6,631 nt of DNA from Bacteroidota bacterium. GTDB taxonomy: Bacteria; Bacteroidota; Ignavibacteria; Ignavibacteriales; Melioribacteraceae. The notes under the pieces were generated by a model. That model saw only the letters and a list, made by a program, of their open reading frames with translations, had not been told where the DNA came from and did no database searches. Location: positions 1 through 6,631 of the forward strand of contig JAMCSN010000029.1 of NCBI GenBank assembly GCA_023381535.1, given 5' to 3'. How positions within the stretch are numbered: the first letter of the stretch is position 1; each line of letters starts with the position of its first letter. Shown here in pieces: positions 6,051-6,631 of the stretch. Both the position numbers and the translations under genes were made by a program.

Positions 6051-6143
6051 ACCACCCCCACTTTCCCCCTTCTTACCCGCTTCGCCTCAAAAGTTTTTGG
6101 CGATTCGAGGCGAGAAAAAAAGGAGGGGGACAAAGAGGGTGGT
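6051..6143. repeat. long imperfect palindrome, REP/MITE-like extragenic element
   Basis: The 93-base segment folds on itself around a centre near 6097. ACCACCC (6051-6057) pairs with GGGTGGT (6137-6143). CTTT (6061-6064) pairs with AAAG (6132-6135), CCCCC (6065-6069) with GGGGG (6125-6129), and TCGCCTC (6082-6088) with GAGGCGA (6107-6113). The loop is 18 bases. The C-rich/G-rich arms contrast sharply with the AT-rich surroundings. It codes for nothing credible and carries no transposase. Symmetry, size and intergenic position match dispersed palindromic repeats or non-autonomous miniature elements. As RNA it would form a strong hairpin in either direction. Confidence 0.7.
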
Positions 6144-6170
6144 TGACTTGCCGCAGATTTATTTTATCTT
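6143..6170 (+). promoter_or_regulatory. sigma-70-like promoter for the hydrogenase protease gene
   Basis: TTGACT (6143-6148) and TATCTT (6165-6170) are separated by 16 bases, matching five of six and four of six consensus positions. Transcription would begin near 6177, about 30 bases before the ATG at 6207. The -35 hexamer starts at the last base of the palindromic element. Confidence 0.4.
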
Positions 6171-6206
6171 GTATCCAGAAAATTACAATGATGGGAAGTT
6201 CGGCGG

Positions 6207-6631
6207 ATGAATAATGAAAAAATTTTAGTGCTCGGGATCGGAAACGTTTTGATGGAAGACGAAGGCGCCGGTGTTGAAGTAGTCCGCAGATTGGAAGAAC
6301 AAAGCTTGCCGGAAAATGTTGATGTACTTGACGGCGGTACAGGCGGTTTTCATCTATTGGCACAACTTAGCGGTTACAAAGTAATAATAATGGTTGATGC
6401 AACTTTAGATGATGATGAAGAAGGAACTATCAAACTGACCGAACCGAAGTTTGCATCGGACTTTCCGAAAGCACTCTCGGCTCACGATATCGGGTTGAAA
6501 GATTTGGTTGAATCGCTGATTCTGCTGAATGAATTCCCCAAGATTTATCTTTTCACAATTTCGATAAAACATTTTCACAATGTATCGATGCAATTGTCTC
6601 TTGCCATCCAAAATGCAATTCATCAAACAGC
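6207..6631 (+). CDS. hydrogenase maturation endopeptidase, HybD/HyaD/HoxW family (3' partial)
   Basis: The frame opens at ATG 6207 (MNNEKILVLGIGNVLMEDEG) and remains open to the window edge, giving 141 residues of a family usually near 150-170. These peptidases cut the C-terminal tail of the large subunit of [NiFe]-hydrogenase once nickel has been inserted, the last step of cofactor assembly in the cytoplasm. The N-terminal GIGN.L..DEG.G motif is diagnostic. The three nickel-sensing ligands of HybD (Glu16, Asp62, His93) correspond to Glu19, Asp64 (in MVDAT) and His93 (in SAHDIG), so the enzyme should be active. GGGAAG at 6193-6198 is the best Shine-Dalgarno candidate, eight bases upstream. 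Hydrogenase structural or hyp genes are likely nearby; none is inside the window. Which paralogue (HyaD, HybD or HoxW) cannot be told. Confidence 0.88.
   Translation, partial: MNNEKILVLGIGNVLMEDEGAGVEVVRRLEEQSLPENVDVLDGGTGGFHLLAQLSGYKVIIMVDATLDDDEEGTIKLTEPKFASDFPKALSAHDIGLKDLVESLILLNEFPKIYLFTISIKHFHNVSMQLSLAIQNAIHQT

Noticed and set aside
6188..6214. Eight-codon ORF overlapping the protease start
   Set aside because: Unlike the kinase leader it has no Shine-Dalgarno sequence, and its stop does not abut the start of the protease gene.
6073..6363. - strand open frame of 96 codons
   Set aside because: It runs antisense to the conserved start of the hydrogenase protease and into the palindromic element; the real coding signal is on the + strand.
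6405..6626. - strand open frame of 73 codons
   Set aside because: It is antisense to the conserved His93 region of the protease.
1..6631. CRISPR array, rRNA, integrase or transposase genes
   Set aside because: No regularly spaced repeats, no rRNA-like segments and no DDE or tyrosine-recombinase motifs were seen in any frame.

Overview
The window is AT-rich bacterial DNA carrying seven convincing complete protein genes, one gene cut at each edge, and several short non-coding elements. Outer-membrane signals (a signal-peptide beta-barrel candidate and two lipoproteins) indicate a Gram-negative cell. The conserved FWYGLWHG-type lipoprotein and the PAS-rich kinase with an HEIRSPMN phospho-site are typical of the Bacteroidota/Chlorobiota/Ignavibacteriota group. 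Ignavibacteria are my best guess. That placement is inference from protein style, not from a marker gene.

Left part (1-1611), all on the + strand. The window opens in the last codons of an isoprenylcysteine/phospholipid-type methyltransferase. Two small two-helix membrane proteins follow; they resemble each other and neither has an ATG start. A terminator-like hairpin overlaps the stop of the second. Next come a predicted outer-membrane beta-barrel protein and a short lipoprotein of a widespread uncharacterised family.

Centre (1612-5337). After a 300-base gap lies a large membrane sensor histidine kinase: a 5TMR-LYT receptor, three PAS domains, HisKA and HATPase_c. An eight-codon mini-ORF with its own Shine-Dalgarno sequence ends in a TAATG overlap with the kinase start, suggesting translational coupling. 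No response regulator is adjacent. The next 450 bases hold no intact gene but contain an open frame that looks like a decayed C-terminus, and an operator-like palindrome. Then comes a 167-residue protein with two membrane helices and a helical hairpin resembling a histidine-kinase dimerisation domain, but with no catalytic domain.

Right part (5338-6631). A proline- and asparagine-rich lipoprotein gene on the - strand converges on the 167-residue gene. It is divergent from a + strand gene for a hydrogenase maturation (HybD-type) endopeptidase that runs off the right edge. The divergent gap holds a roughly 93-base imperfect palindrome resembling a dispersed extragenic repeat. A sigma-70-like promoter for the protease has its -35 hexamer at the outer edge of this palindrome.

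The genes do not form one obvious pathway. The left and central parts are cell-envelope and signalling genes; the right edge probably begins or continues a [NiFe]-hydrogenase maturation locus. No CRISPR array, rRNA, tRNA or transposase gene was found.
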